Source of the DNA: Ohtaekwangia sp036568665
GTDB lineage: Bacteria; Bacteroidota; Bacteroidia; Cytophagales; Cyclobacteriaceae
NCBI RefSeq assembly: GCF_036568665.1
Contig: NZ_DATCSD010000446.1
Location: forward strand, 3,312 to 67,311
Length of the DNA: 64,000 nt
Direction: 5' to 3'
Shown: piece after piece, positions 23,909-33,700 of the stretch
Layout: each line of letters opens with the position of its first letter
Numbering within the stretch: the first letter of the stretch is position 1
Notes under the pieces: model-generated
The model's input: only the letters and a program-made list of their open reading frames with translations
Told to the model about the DNA's origin: nothing
The model's database searches: none
Translations under genes and position numbers: made by a program

Positions 23909-25228
23909 ATGAAAAAAGTCGCTTTTTATACGCTGGGATGTAAACTGAATTACTCAGAGACCTCGACCATTTCCCGAATGTTCGAGGAGAAAGGTTATAA
24001 AAAGGTTGATTTTACGGATACTCCCGACATTTTCATTATTAATACCTGCTCGGTAACCGAGAATGCCGACAAGAAATGTCACAAGATCGTTCGGGAAGCA
24101 AGAGGTATATCTCCTGAAGCATACGTGGCTATCATTGGTTGCTACGCTCAACTCAAGCCAAAAGAAATTTCGGAAATACCCGGTGTTGATGCAGTTCTTG
24201 GAGCTGCCGAGAAATTCCGTTTAGTAGAATTACTCGATGGCTTTGTTCGCAAACCTGAAGCAGAAGTATATGCTTCCGATGTTGAGCAGGCCAACAAATT
24301 CAATACCTCCTACTCCATCAACGACCGCACAAGAACTTTCTTGAAAGTTCAGGATGGTTGTGATTACTCTTGTACTTTTTGTACAATTCCACTGGCACGC
24401 GGAAGCAGCCGGAGCGATAGCATCGAAAATATACTGAAGACCGCAAGAGAGATCGCGAAGACAGATGTACGCGAAATTGTTTTAACAGGTGTAAATACTG
24501 GCGACTTCGGTATACAGGAAGGAAAACGTGTAGAACGTTTCATCGATCTTGTAAAAGCACTGGATGACGTTGAAGGCATCGATCGTTTTAGAATCTCCTC
24601 TATCGAACCTAATTTGTTGACGGATGAGATCATTGAGTTTGTGGCTTCTTCAAAAAGATTTGTTCCGCATTTTCATATACCACTTCAATCTGGTTCGAAT
24701 AAGATCCTGAAGCTCATGCGCAGACGATATCAGCGTGAACTATATATCGATCGCGTAGCAAAGATCAAAGCACTTATGTCGCATGCATGTATAGGTGTGG
24801 ATGTGATCGTTGGTTTTCCGGGAGAAACACATGATGATTTCTTGGAAACGTATCAGTTTCTCAATGAGTTGAACATCTCCTACCTGCACGTATTTACTTA
24901 CTCTGAACGTGAGAATACACCGGCTGCAGAAATGCCAGGCACTGTTCCGGGAAGTCAGCGGGCAGATCGTTCAAAAATGCTTCATATCCTTTCCGATAAA
25001 AAACGGAGAAAATTCTACGAAGAAAATCTGGGAAGCGAATCTGTTGTATTATTTGAGAATGATATCGAGAACGGTATGATGCACGGATTTACCGAAAATT
25101 ATATTCGTGTTACCGCCAAATACGATCCTGTATTAGTAAATGAATTGAAGCGCGTTAAGCTGCTCACTATAAATGACGCTGGCCTTGTTGAGGTTGAAGA
25201 CACTTTCTCAGAAGTGTTGGCTCACTAG
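23909..25228 (+). CDS. mtaB: tRNA t6A37 methylthiotransferase MtaB
   Basis: A 439-residue radical SAM methylthiotransferase that turns t6A37 of tRNA into ms2t6A. The N-terminal UPF0004 domain holds cluster cysteines C11 (LGCKLN), C47 (NTCSVT) and C78 (IGCYAQ). The radical SAM cluster is C151-x3-C155-x2-C158 (CDYSCTFC), and a TRAM-like C-terminal region follows. NTCSVTENADKKCHK and the overall length favour MtaB over MiaB or RimO. It stands alone, with a consensus -7 element just upstream, and is followed by a structured intergenic region. Confidence 0.92.
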   Translation: MKKVAFYTLGCKLNYSETSTISRMFEEKGYKKVDFTDTPDIFIINTCSVTENADKKCHKIVREARGISPEAYVAIIGCYAQLKPKEISEIPGVDAVLGAAEKFRLVELLDGFVRKPEAEVYASDVEQANKFNTSYSINDRTRTFLKVQDGCDYSCTFCTIPLARGSSRSDSIENILKTAREIAKTDVREIVLTGVNTGDFGIQEGKRVERFIDLVKALDDVEGIDRFRISSIEPNLLTDEIIEFVASSKRFVPHFHIPLQSGSNKILKLMRRRYQRELYIDRVAKIKALMSHACIGVDVIVGFPGETHDDFLETYQFLNELNISYLHVFTYSERENTPAAEMPGTVPGSQRADRSKMLHILSDKKRRKFYEENLGSESVVLFENDIENGMMHGFTENYIRVTAKYDPVLVNELKRVKLLTINDAGLVEVEDTFSEVLAH

Positions 25229-25261
25229 ATCAAATTCCGTGTTGATACGAAGTAGGTTACC

Positions 25262-25315
25262 CGTAAGATAATCCACTCTTACGCACAATATGGGTATATT
25301 TTTAGGCATATTGTG
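25262..25315. other. Two adjacent perfect hairpins after mtaB
   Basis: CGTAAGA 25262-25268 pairs with TCTTACG 25277-25283, and immediately next CACAATATG 25284-25292 pairs with CATATTGTG 25307-25315. Neither is followed by a T-run. They could protect the mtaB mRNA end or belong to a structured RNA. Confidence 0.5.
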
Positions 25316-25386
25316 GAGAAAAATCTATCATCTTACACCCTTACCTTCCTGCCCGACTCTATCTGAATTACCTCTAAAGGCCGCTA

Positions 25387-25515
25387 TATCTTTGTATCAA
25401 CAATCCGGTTAAAGAAAAAAGGAATTAAGCGGAGCCTACTCAAACCTGCTTATCCAAAGAAGAAGGAAACCACGGACTCGGAAGTTGGAAGTGAGGGTTT
25501 TCTTCTTTTGTTTTA
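25387..25515 (+). ncRNA. Candidate small RNA with promoter and terminator
   Basis: A consensus -7 element TATCTTTG (25387-25394) stands in a gap with no open reading frame. About 60 nt downstream a long imperfect hairpin forms (CAAAGAAGAAGGAAACC 25455-25471 with GGTTTTCTTCTTTTG 25496-25510), followed by TTTTA. This is the layout of a short independent transcript of about 110 nt. No known RNA family was recognised. The hairpin may simply terminate the convergent ABC-transporter gene, whose stop is 10 nt away. Confidence 0.35.
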
Positions 25516-25520
25516 TACCT

Positions 25521-26177
25521 CTACTGTTTTACAATCCCATCCTTAATCTCAATTCTCCTGTCAGCCATTTTCGAAAGCTCTTCGTTATGCGTAACGATGA
25601 TGAATGTCTGTTTCAACTCTTCGCGCAGTTGAAAGAACAGCGTGTGCAGTTCGAGTGCATTTTTTGAATCCAGGTTTCCACTCGGCTCATCCGCCAGAAT
25701 TATAGCCGGAGAATTAATCAACGCCCGGGCTACTGCTGTTCGTTGCTGTTCTCCTCCCGAAAGTTCAGATGGCTTATGGTGTATCCGCGAGCTCAACCCT
25801 AACATCGAGAGTAATTCCTCTGCACGTTTCCGGATGGTAGATTCATTCTGATGGTTTCGAATAAGACCGGGTATCAGAACATTTTCGAGTGCCGAAAACT
25901 CCGGCAACAGGTTATGAAATTGAAAAACAAATCCGATTGATTTGTTTCTGAAAGCTGCCAGATTCTTTGCCGATTGCCCAAAAACATTTTGCCCCTGGAT
26001 ATATACACTGCCTTTATCGGGCACATCCAGCGTACCCAGTATATGCAGCAAGGTGCTCTTGCCGGCACCAGAAGCTCCGACAATGGCAACCACCTCACCC
26101 TGATTTACTTCCAGGTTAACGCCTTTCAGGACTTTTAACTGGCCATATGATTTTTCTACCTGCGTTGCTCGTAACAT
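25521..26177 (-). CDS. ABC transporter ATP-binding protein, LolD/MacB-like
   Basis: A 218-residue ATPase subunit of the type VII (LolD/MacB/FtsE-like) ABC group, which in this family moves lipoproteins or drives mechanotransmission rather than import. Walker A is GASGAGKST, the Q-loop is FVFQFHNLLPEFS, the signature is ELSGGEQQRTAVARAL, Walker B is IILADEPSGNLDS and the switch histidine is in IVTHNEEL. No permease gene is adjacent, so the partner must be elsewhere. Lone lolD-type genes are common in Bacteroidota. It ends near a hairpin that may terminate it. Confidence 0.9.
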   Translation of the reverse strand: MLRATQVEKSYGQLKVLKGVNLEVNQGEVVAIVGASGAGKSTLLHILGTLDVPDKGSVYIQGQNVFGQSAKNLAAFRNKSIGFVFQFHNLLPEFSALENVLIPGLIRNHQNESTIRKRAEELLSMLGLSSRIHHKPSELSGGEQQRTAVARALINSPAIILADEPSGNLDSKNALELHTLFFQLREELKQTFIIVTHNEELSKMADRRIEIKDGIVKQ

Positions 26178-26196
26178 CGCTAATTATATAGATTCC

Positions 26197-26228
26197 TTTG
26201 AAATAAAGCTTTAAATACGCTAGTTTCG
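26197..26228 (+). promoter_or_regulatory. Candidate promoter of sucC
   Basis: TTTG 26197-26200 and TAGTTTCG 26221-26228 are 20 nt apart and match the -33/-7 arrangement with one mismatch in the -7 box. The sucC ATG follows 18 nt later. Confidence 0.5.
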
Positions 26229-26246
26229 CCCAAAACAAAAAATGCA

Positions 26247-27458
26247 ATGAACATTCACGAATACCAAGGCAAAGAAATTCTGAAGAAATACGGAGTGGCA
26301 GTTCAACGAGGCATCGTAGCAGATACACCCGACAGTGCGGTAAGTGCGGCAAAAGAATTACAAGCTGAAACGGGGACCAAATGGTTTGTGGTTAAGTCTC
26401 AGATACATGCGGGAGGCCGTGGAAAAGGTACCGTTAAGGAAACAGGTTCCAGAGGTGTTGTCTTGGCAAAAGGTATAAATGAAGTTCCTGATAAAGTAAA
26501 AGCTATTCTGGGCGGAACACTGGTAACCATCCAGACTGGTCCCGAAGGAAAGAAAGTAAATAAAGTTCTGATCGCTGAGGATGTATACTATCCTGGCGAA
26601 ACGGAGCCGAAAGAATATTATATGAGTATACTTCTCGATCGCTCGAAGGGATGCCCGGTAATTATGGCGTCTACTGAAGGTGGTATGAACATCGAAGAAG
26701 TTGCTGAGACTCATCCTGAAAAGATCATCAAAGAATGGATCGATCCACTGTTGGGCTTGCAGCCTTTCCAGGCGCGTAAGATCGCTTTCTCACTCGGATG
26801 GGAAGGAAATGCCTTTAAAGAAGGTGTAAAATTCATCCATTCATTATACAACGCATACCTCGGATTGGATGCTTCTATGTTTGAGATCAACCCTTTACTG
26901 AAAACATCCGACAACAAGATTCTTGCTGTTGATGCAAAAGTAAATCTGGATGACAACGCTTTATATCGTCATAAAGATCTGGCTGAACTCCGCGACATCA
27001 CAGAAGAAGATCCATTGGAAGTTGAAGCCGGTAAAGCTGGTCTAAACTATGTGAAGCTTGACGGAAACGTGGGTTGTATGGTAAATGGAGCCGGACTTGC
27101 TATGGCTACTATGGACATTATCAAGATATCAGGTGGCGAGCCTGCTAACTTCCTGGACGTTGGTGGTGGAGCAAACGCCGAGACCGTTGAAGCTGGTTTC
27201 CGAATTATTCTGAAAGATCCCAACGTAAAAGCTATTTTGATTAATATCTTTGGGGGTATCGTTCGTTGTGACCGCGTAGCGAATGGTGTTGTAGAGGCGT
27301 ACAAGAAAATTGGTGATATCAAAGTTCCGATTATCGTAAGGCTACAAGGAACAAATGCGGAAGAAGGTGCTAAAATCATTGAACAGTCCGGGCTGAAAGT
27401 GTTTTCTGCAATACTGTTAAAAGATGCAGCTCAGCGAGTAAAAGAGGTGTTGGCATAG
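26247..27458 (+). CDS. sucC: Succinate-CoA ligase (ADP-forming) subunit beta
   Basis: A 403-residue SucC subunit of the TCA-cycle enzyme that makes ATP from succinyl-CoA. The N-terminal ATP-grasp domain starts MNIHEYQGKEILKKYGV and includes KSQIHAGGRGKG (49-60). The C-terminal CoA-ligase domain has NIFGGIVRCDRVANGVVEA. The partner sucD is not next to it, as is common in Bacteroidota. It is transcribed from its own promoter and diverges from the LolD-like gene. Confidence 0.95.
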   Translation: MNIHEYQGKEILKKYGVAVQRGIVADTPDSAVSAAKELQAETGTKWFVVKSQIHAGGRGKGTVKETGSRGVVLAKGINEVPDKVKAILGGTLVTIQTGPEGKKVNKVLIAEDVYYPGETEPKEYYMSILLDRSKGCPVIMASTEGGMNIEEVAETHPEKIIKEWIDPLLGLQPFQARKIAFSLGWEGNAFKEGVKFIHSLYNAYLGLDASMFEINPLLKTSDNKILAVDAKVNLDDNALYRHKDLAELRDITEEDPLEVEAGKAGLNYVKLDGNVGCMVNGAGLAMATMDIIKISGGEPANFLDVGGGANAETVEAGFRIILKDPNVKAILINIFGGIVRCDRVANGVVEAYKKIGDIKVPIIVRLQGTNAEEGAKIIEQSGLKVFSAILLKDAAQRVKEVLA

Positions 27459-27519
27459 AGATTTCTATAAACCTGTCGAATTTGCTATATTTATAAAACT
27501 TTGACCGTAAACCCGATCA

Positions 27520-28389
27520 ATGAAAAGGCTCTTTTGGTTTTTAATACTAACTATTTGTCTGGTCCCCTCCTTGACAGAAGCCCAAAGCTTTTATTCAACC
27601 AGGAGAAATAGAAATTTGCTAGTTGGTTTGGGCTCCGGCACAGCCAACTATTTCGGCGAAATGGTTAACCCAGGAAAGACCGGAACATTGAAGTTTAACA
27701 TTGCTGCCAATGCAGAGTACTATCTGCATGAGCGTATCAGTGTACGGGCGGGACTTACTTTCTTTCAGATCTCTGGTGATGATGCAAAAGCCAATGATGA
27801 CCGACAGGAAAGAAACCTGTCATTCAAATCCAGTAACATCGAGTTAAGTGCGTTAGGGGTTATCAATCTTAGTCCAATTGGCTTGCGCTTTTATCAACGC
27901 TCACAACTAAACTTCCACGCTTTTGCAGGTATAGGTTTACTTTACTTTAATCCGAAGACCGAATACCAAGGCAAGACGTATGCACTGCAGCCTTTACAAA
28001 CGGAAGGTGTAAAATATAGCAGAATAACGCCAGTAATTCCCGTAGGACTTGGAGCTCGTATAAAAATAAATCCATTCTTTAATTTACTTGTTGAAGGAGG
28101 TTATCGAATTACTTTCACCGATCACCTGGATGATGTCAGTGTGAGACGCTACCCGGATCCTGCAACCTTGAAGAGCGATTTGTCTCGTGCGTTATCCGAC
28201 AGACGTGTAGAGATTGGAACTCAACCTGCAAATCCAACACAGGTTGGCGTACGAGGAAACCCCAATAAGAATGACGGCTACTTCCTGGCAAACATCACCG
28301 TTCAATACTATCTGCCAAAAGAAGTATTCCAGTCCTCACAACGCAAACTCTATAACAAGAAACGCAAGTACTATTATCGCAGACCGTAG
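27520..28389 (+). CDS. Outer-membrane beta-barrel protein (DUF6089-like)
   Basis: A 289-residue protein with a signal peptide (about 1-21, MKRLFWFLILTICLVPSLTEA). The mature part is rich in alternating strands with aromatic girdles (VGLGSGTANYFGEM, FHAFAGIGLLYFNP, LVEGGYRITFTDHLDDV, FLANITVQYYLP), typical of an eight-stranded outer-membrane barrel, similar to the DUF6089 family of Bacteroidota. The end is very basic (KLYNKKRKYYYRR). It follows sucC by 61 nt and is closed by a strong terminator. Function unknown; a structural or porin-like role is possible. Confidence 0.78.
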   Translation: MKRLFWFLILTICLVPSLTEAQSFYSTRRNRNLLVGLGSGTANYFGEMVNPGKTGTLKFNIAANAEYYLHERISVRAGLTFFQISGDDAKANDDRQERNLSFKSSNIELSALGVINLSPIGLRFYQRSQLNFHAFAGIGLLYFNPKTEYQGKTYALQPLQTEGVKYSRITPVIPVGLGARIKINPFFNLLVEGGYRITFTDHLDDVSVRRYPDPATLKSDLSRALSDRRVEIGTQPANPTQVGVRGNPNKNDGYFLANITVQYYLPKEVFQSSQRKLYNKKRKYYYRRP

Positions 28390-28419
28390 TCTTATTACGA
28401 GCTAAGAGTTATAAAATAA

Positions 28420-28460
28420 AAAGAGGCAGAGCATCAATAAGATGCTCTGCCTCTTTCTTT
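28420..28460. terminator. Strong intrinsic terminator
   Basis: A perfect 16-bp stem (28420-28435 with 28441-28456, core GAGGCAGAGCATC) with a 5-nt loop AATAA, followed by CTTTT. It ends the barrel-protein transcript. The reverse strand has an A/T tract too, so it may also catch read-through from the polysaccharide locus. Confidence 0.9.
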
Positions 28461-28647
28461 TGATTAATATTTTATGATGGATGTACTATTCTCTGCTGCT
28501 CACCGATCCTGAGACTTCGATCTAATCTTTCTCCCCAACTCTCTGCTTGCTATCTCATCATATTATTGGTGGAGTATACCCTCCCTTCCTTATAAAAAAA
28601 CGAAGCCAAGTATCGATTATATATGGAGTGAATAAGTTGATTGCGAA

Positions 28648-30549
28648 TTAATGAGTTATATCAAGAGCTTCAAATCTGGAATAATTGCTCTTATACTCAG
28701 GAACGATCTCTTTCATAAGCGTAACCATCTTATGCTCGTTCTTATCGTCAATGAAATCTTCCAGAAGATCAAGATTACGACATACTTCATCGTACATATA
28801 CTCTGATACTTTTGCTTTCAGTATCTTCTCATGGTGAGTTGGTATTGTATTCTCCTGATTATTCAGCAGTTCCTCGTATAGCTTTTCACCATCACGGAGT
28901 CCTGTAAATACAATCTCAATATCTTTATTCAGTTCTTTACCTGAAAGCTTGATCATCTTACGAGCCAGGTCGTAGATCTTGACAGGTTTCCCCATATCAA
29001 AAATAAAGATCTCCCCTCCTTGTCCCATTACACCGGCTTCAATCACAAGCTCACACGCCTCCGGTATAGTCATAAAAAAGCGAGTGATCTCCGGATGTGT
29101 TACTGTAATAGGTCCTCCACTCTTGATTTGCTCTTTGAAGATCGGAATAACAGAACCGTTCGATCCCAATACATTTCCAAAGCGGGTAGTAACAAATGAC
29201 GTTTTCCCTATACCCATCTTATCGAGGTGGCGGTCGAGTGACTGAACATAGATCTCTGCGATACGCTTGGTGCATCCCATTACATTGGTCGGGTTCACAG
29301 CTTTATCAGTAGAGATCATAACAAATTTTTTCACTTTAAACTCTACCGCTAAATCGGCCAACTGTCTTGTGCCGAATATATTAACACTTACCGCTTCGGC
29401 AGGATTACTCTCCATTAACGGTACATGTTTATATGCAGCTGCGTGAAAGAGTATATGGGGCTTAAACTCTTCAAAGATTCTTCTGATACGCGTCTTGTTA
29501 CACACGTCAGCTATAAATACAAAGATTTTGCTTTGCTTATTCTTGCTTCGAAGTTCACGTTCTATTTCATAGAGTGGAGACTCAGCCTGGTCGATCAAGA
29601 TGAGTGTACTCGGTTTGAAATTCAACACCTGTCTCGCCAATTCTGAACCAATAGAACCTGCAGCACCCGTAATACAAATTACTTTGCCTTGCAGGTCTGA
29701 TTCAATCGACTTATTATCAAGCTTAATAACTTCCCGGCCTAAAAGGTCTTCGATGTTGATATCACGGATCTCTTTAACATCCCAATCATTACGTAACCAC
29801 TTATCAAAAGAGGTTACATAGCTAACACGAATCAGATGATTCAGCGCATCATCTACAATCTCGTTTTTGCGTTCGATGGATAAGTTCTTAACAGCAATAA
29901 CAATCTTCTTTACCTTATGCTTATGTACCAGCTCAGATAGTTTTTCATAGCCATAAATCTTTGAGCCGTTAATCTCTTTGCCATTCTTCTTAACATCATC
30001 GTCCAGGAAGCCGATCAACTTATATTGTCCGGTCATATCAGATTCAATAGCCTGCTTGGTCAGGAAGCCTGCAACGCCAGCACCAAATATGATAACGGGT
30101 ACCCTAGACGCTGAATCTGATTTATAAAATGTAAAGACATTTTTTACGAACAATCTATACTGGTATAGCAACAGCGATGATATAAAAAATGCAATGAATA
30201 CAACTGAAAACGGAATGAGGTTCCTGCCAACATTATAATGGTACAACAGGTTTATGATAACAATGATGGATAGACTTAATAACTCCGTGCGAATGATGCG
30301 AACACCGTCCTGTATGCCGGTATAGCGTACAATGCCAGCATAACTCTTCGTAATAAGGGTAGATAATAAAGCCGTGCTAAGACAAACTGCTATTCCGGGA
30401 AATGGATTATAGTCCAGTACAAATCTAAAATTGAAATTGAAACGTAGCAGGAAAGAAATCGAAACAGAAAAAAGAACGATGATGAGGTCAATAAAAATGA
30501 TAATACCTCTCGGTAATACCGTTAGTCTATTAAGAAGTCTGAATAACAC
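28648..30549 (-). CDS. Membrane-bound UDP-GlcNAc 4,6-dehydratase, PglF/CapD-like
   Basis: A 633-residue FlaA1/PglF/CapD-type nucleotide-sugar dehydratase. Four or five membrane helices occupy about residues 10-130. A first Rossmann motif (VIIFGAGVAGFLTKQAI, about 152-168) is followed by the SDR domain with ITGAAGSIGSELARQ (about 295), HAAAYKHVPLMESNP and STDKAVNPTNVMGCTKR. In the last, Thr-Asp-Lys are catalytic and Met replaces the usual Tyr, as in PglF. By family knowledge it makes the 4-keto-6-deoxy sugar leading to bacillosamine or related sugars. It is the last gene of the minus-strand glycan locus, and the other bacillosamine-type enzymes lie upstream. Confidence 0.9.
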   Translation of the reverse strand: MLFRLLNRLTVLPRGIIIFIDLIIVLFSVSISFLLRFNFNFRFVLDYNPFPGIAVCLSTALLSTLITKSYAGIVRYTGIQDGVRIIRTELLSLSIIVIINLLYHYNVGRNLIPFSVVFIAFFISSLLLYQYRLFVKNVFTFYKSDSASRVPVIIFGAGVAGFLTKQAIESDMTGQYKLIGFLDDDVKKNGKEINGSKIYGYEKLSELVHKHKVKKIVIAVKNLSIERKNEIVDDALNHLIRVSYVTSFDKWLRNDWDVKEIRDINIEDLLGREVIKLDNKSIESDLQGKVICITGAAGSIGSELARQVLNFKPSTLILIDQAESPLYEIERELRSKNKQSKIFVFIADVCNKTRIRRIFEEFKPHILFHAAAYKHVPLMESNPAEAVSVNIFGTRQLADLAVEFKVKKFVMISTDKAVNPTNVMGCTKRIAEIYVQSLDRHLDKMGIGKTSFVTTRFGNVLGSNGSVIPIFKEQIKSGGPITVTHPEITRFFMTIPEACELVIEAGVMGQGGEIFIFDMGKPVKIYDLARKMIKLSGKELNKDIEIVFTGLRDGEKLYEELLNNQENTIPTHHEKILKAKVSEYMYDEVCRNLDLLEDFIDDKNEHKMVTLMKEIVPEYKSNYSRFEALDITH

Positions 30550-30561
30550 TGGTCTATTGGG

Positions 30562-30774
30562 TTAGTCTTTCGAAATTCTTTTTCGAAGTAATTTATAAGC
30601 CCCTAAAATACCTCCGGAGACAGCCAGATATTCCAATCCTGTAAGTGGCACTGGATTATCTATATCTCCGCCCGTCTGTGGGTTGCCCGGCTGTGCTAAT
30701 GCACTGCCTGCAAACACAGACAATGTGAGAGAAAAACAAATGGTTAAAAAGAGATTGTCCTTTTTTACTTTCAT
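30562..30774 (-). CDS. Short exported protein with PID-CTERM/PEP-CTERM-like sorting tail
   Basis: A 70-residue protein made of little but targeting signals. It has a signal peptide (1-27, cleavage after SALA), a linker of about 13 residues (QPGNPQTGGDIDN), a proline motif PVPLTG (41-46), a hydrophobic helix LEYLAVSGGILGAY (47-60) and a basic end KLLRKR (61-66). This is the tripartite layout read by exosortases, and it resembles PID-CTERM tails of Bacteroidota. An exosortase F gene lies 6 kb upstream in the same operon. It sits between the 1383-residue T9SS cargo gene and the PglF-like gene, 3 nt and 12 nt away. Sorting by XrtF is inferred. Confidence 0.75.
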   Translation of the reverse strand: MKVKKDNLFLTICFSLTLSVFAGSALAQPGNPQTGGDIDNPVPLTGLEYLAVSGGILGAYKLLRKRISKD

Positions 30775-30777
30775 CGC

Positions 30778-33700
30778 CTACTTCTTTTGTAACTGATAGC
30801 TATAACGACTTGTACCTTTGTCAACAACCAGTATATACATACCACTGGCATATGAGGTAAAATCAACAGTAATATCTTGCGTATTGTCAGTTAGTGTCGA
30901 TCTATATATAGTCTGCCCTACTATTGATTTAATTTCAATCTGTCTGACGTCCTCATCCAGGCGTTGTATAGTTAATTTACCCGACACAGGATTAGGGTAG
31001 GCTTTTATACCTGCCATTTTTTCAAACGAACTCGATTCTATACTTTGTTTCTCAACAGCGAAACTGGTGTTCACCAAAGCATACGTACAAGATTGCGTAG
31101 CCATCACATGCAATGTATTCTGACCTTCATCCAGGGAATCAGCAACCAACGGGATGGCTATTGCTTTTCCCGTGCCGGATACTGAAGTCGAAATGATCTG
31201 ATCAGCTTCATTTAACAATGCGTAGTTCACACCTACTTCAGAAGAACCAAGTTCTACTGTATATACTTTAGACGCCTCTACGGAAACCGGAGCATTCACA
31301 GAAAAAGACACATCAGGCAATTTTTCTTCCAGTCGTAAACTGAAACGATCAAATGCCTGTGATGCTTCATCACCTATAGTAAATGTATAAGCGTTTGACA
31401 CTATATCTACTTCTTTATTCAGATAATGATCAATCAATATAAAATTAAAATTATCAAAGTATCCGCGTTTATCAAATGCTATTGTATAAGTTCCACCATC
31501 TGTTACTTTCAATCCGAGTTTCATAATCTTGCCACAATCCAATCCACTAAGTGCATTGATGGCCATCGGTACGTTATCGTCAGAAATTGTTGAGAAACTA
31601 AAAGTTGGGTTGTTGATTTTAGGCGCATCAAACTCATCAATTCCCGCTACAGCATCATCCTGAATTTTCACATACGCAGCATCACGAAGCTCACCGTTGG
31701 AGAGGCTTACAACAAATGATTCTTTGATACCTACTCTATAAAACTCTGCCACGGTACTCACTTTCACCCCTTCTGTGATCCTCAATATAGGGCTAGCTCC
31801 AGTCGCACGAACCCAAAAGGCTTGACCCACAGCAATTTGTCCATTAGGAATATCTTCTGTTACCCCGGCATCATAATAGCGTGTCATTCCGGAACCATTG
31901 TCCGTAACGGCGATAATCGTGGACATTCTTGTTTTAGACCATCCGGTTACATCCCAATCAATCGTAGCAGGGTAAGGATTTCCTACCAGATTCCATCCGG
32001 AAGCTGATGCATCGTTATTCGTATAGGTTAATGGGAATGTGATCGTTCCTTGATTTATAGTACCGGTAACATCAATCAGTGTAGGATTGGTACATTGGCG
32101 GATGAAGGTCGTATAGCCACGGCCCACCTGAAGGGCACTTGCAGCCGAAGTTGTCCCCGGGAGCGGATAAGCTACATATCCCTGGTTAATATCTCCCGCT
32201 ACTGTCTCGTCATAATAAAACAAGGAAGCAGAAGAAGGAGTAACATAATAGCCACATATAGTCTGCTTAGGACTTGGATCAGAGAAGTTTCCGGTTACAG
32301 GGAAATCATCCTTCCATTGAGCCACAGTAGCGTTAGATACAGGGCTCGAAATATACCTATAGATACGCCCTTCACCACTCATATAGCGTTGCACGGTCAC
32401 ATCACCTGAAACTGTATTTCCGCTCTGAAGTCTCATGATCATCGCAGTACCACTTCCTGAAGCATCAGTAGTAGACAATAACGTCAGATGACCATTAGAA
32501 GCAAAATTTACGTTTGTTGAAGGCGAGCCAAATTGTAACAAACCGGAAAGATTCAACGCAGATGTGAGTTGCACTCCGGCACTGCCGGATTTTGCAACGG
32601 TAATATTTGAAAACGTAGTGCCATTCACAGATATAGTCTGAGCATTTGCCCCCGATAATGTTGCTGTAAACGTACTCATGTCAAATGAGCTACCGGTAGC
32701 GAAATTGATATTTCCCTGAATGACAAAGCTTCGGGTAAATGCTAAAGACTTGCCACTGTTCAATTGAATGTTACCAAAGAGAGGATTCGTTGTACCACCT
32801 GCACTGGTTGCACCGTCAAAAATAATTAGAGACGTTGAAGGAGTCAGATTTCCTGCGTTGTCACTCCATGCACTTCCCTTCATCGTTACGGTATAACTTT
32901 GCAAATTGAAAATGCCGCGATTCAGAGCAACATTTCCATTGATCGTAATATTCTGAGTAAGATTAACATTATGAGCAATTTGAGCAAGAAGGAAAGTCAG
33001 GCCACCAAGTGATGTTGCATTTGTGGGATCGGGTAACTCCAAACCAGTATCATACGATGCTGAAGTGGAACGATAATAAACTCCGTAACTACCACTGGTA
33101 ATTACAGGGCGTTGGCCACTAATAGAGGATGTTTCATAACGAGTAATGAGAGCATTATTCGCCATGGTTAAACCCGAAGTATTGTTTAATATACCCTGTG
33201 TCAGATTCAATTGATTTTTTACTACCACTGTGCTGTTCAAATCAACCTGGCCACTTGTTCCTGATCTGTTTATTGTTAATGTACCTACAGTATCAGCTAA
33301 AGGATCAAATTTGATGGTACCCCATGTCCCTCCTGTAGTACCTGTAATAAACAGACTGGAAGTTGATGTGCCTTTTAATACACCTGCATTTACTTCCATT
33401 GTTCCTGAAGAAGTAAGTGCAAAATTATTCAAATTCAAAAAACCGGATTCAAGTCTGATCACGCCACCAATAGTTCGGTTGCCTGTCAAACTAACTCCTG
33501 ATGAATTGTCAATCACTGTTGTGATTCCAGTTCCTGTTGGTTGACCAGGCCCCATATATTGGGCTCCTGATGATCGATAAATAATAACCGATCCACTTGA
33601 GTAGGTTCTGTATGTACTAACCGTACGAATATTTCCTCCCGTTACAACGAGTTGTATAGCACCACCTACATCCTGCGAACCCACCACCATGGTTCCATCG

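Noticed and set aside
28457..28647. A small gene or RNA between the terminator and the PglF-like gene
   Set aside because: Only AT-rich sequence without an open frame or stable hairpin was seen.
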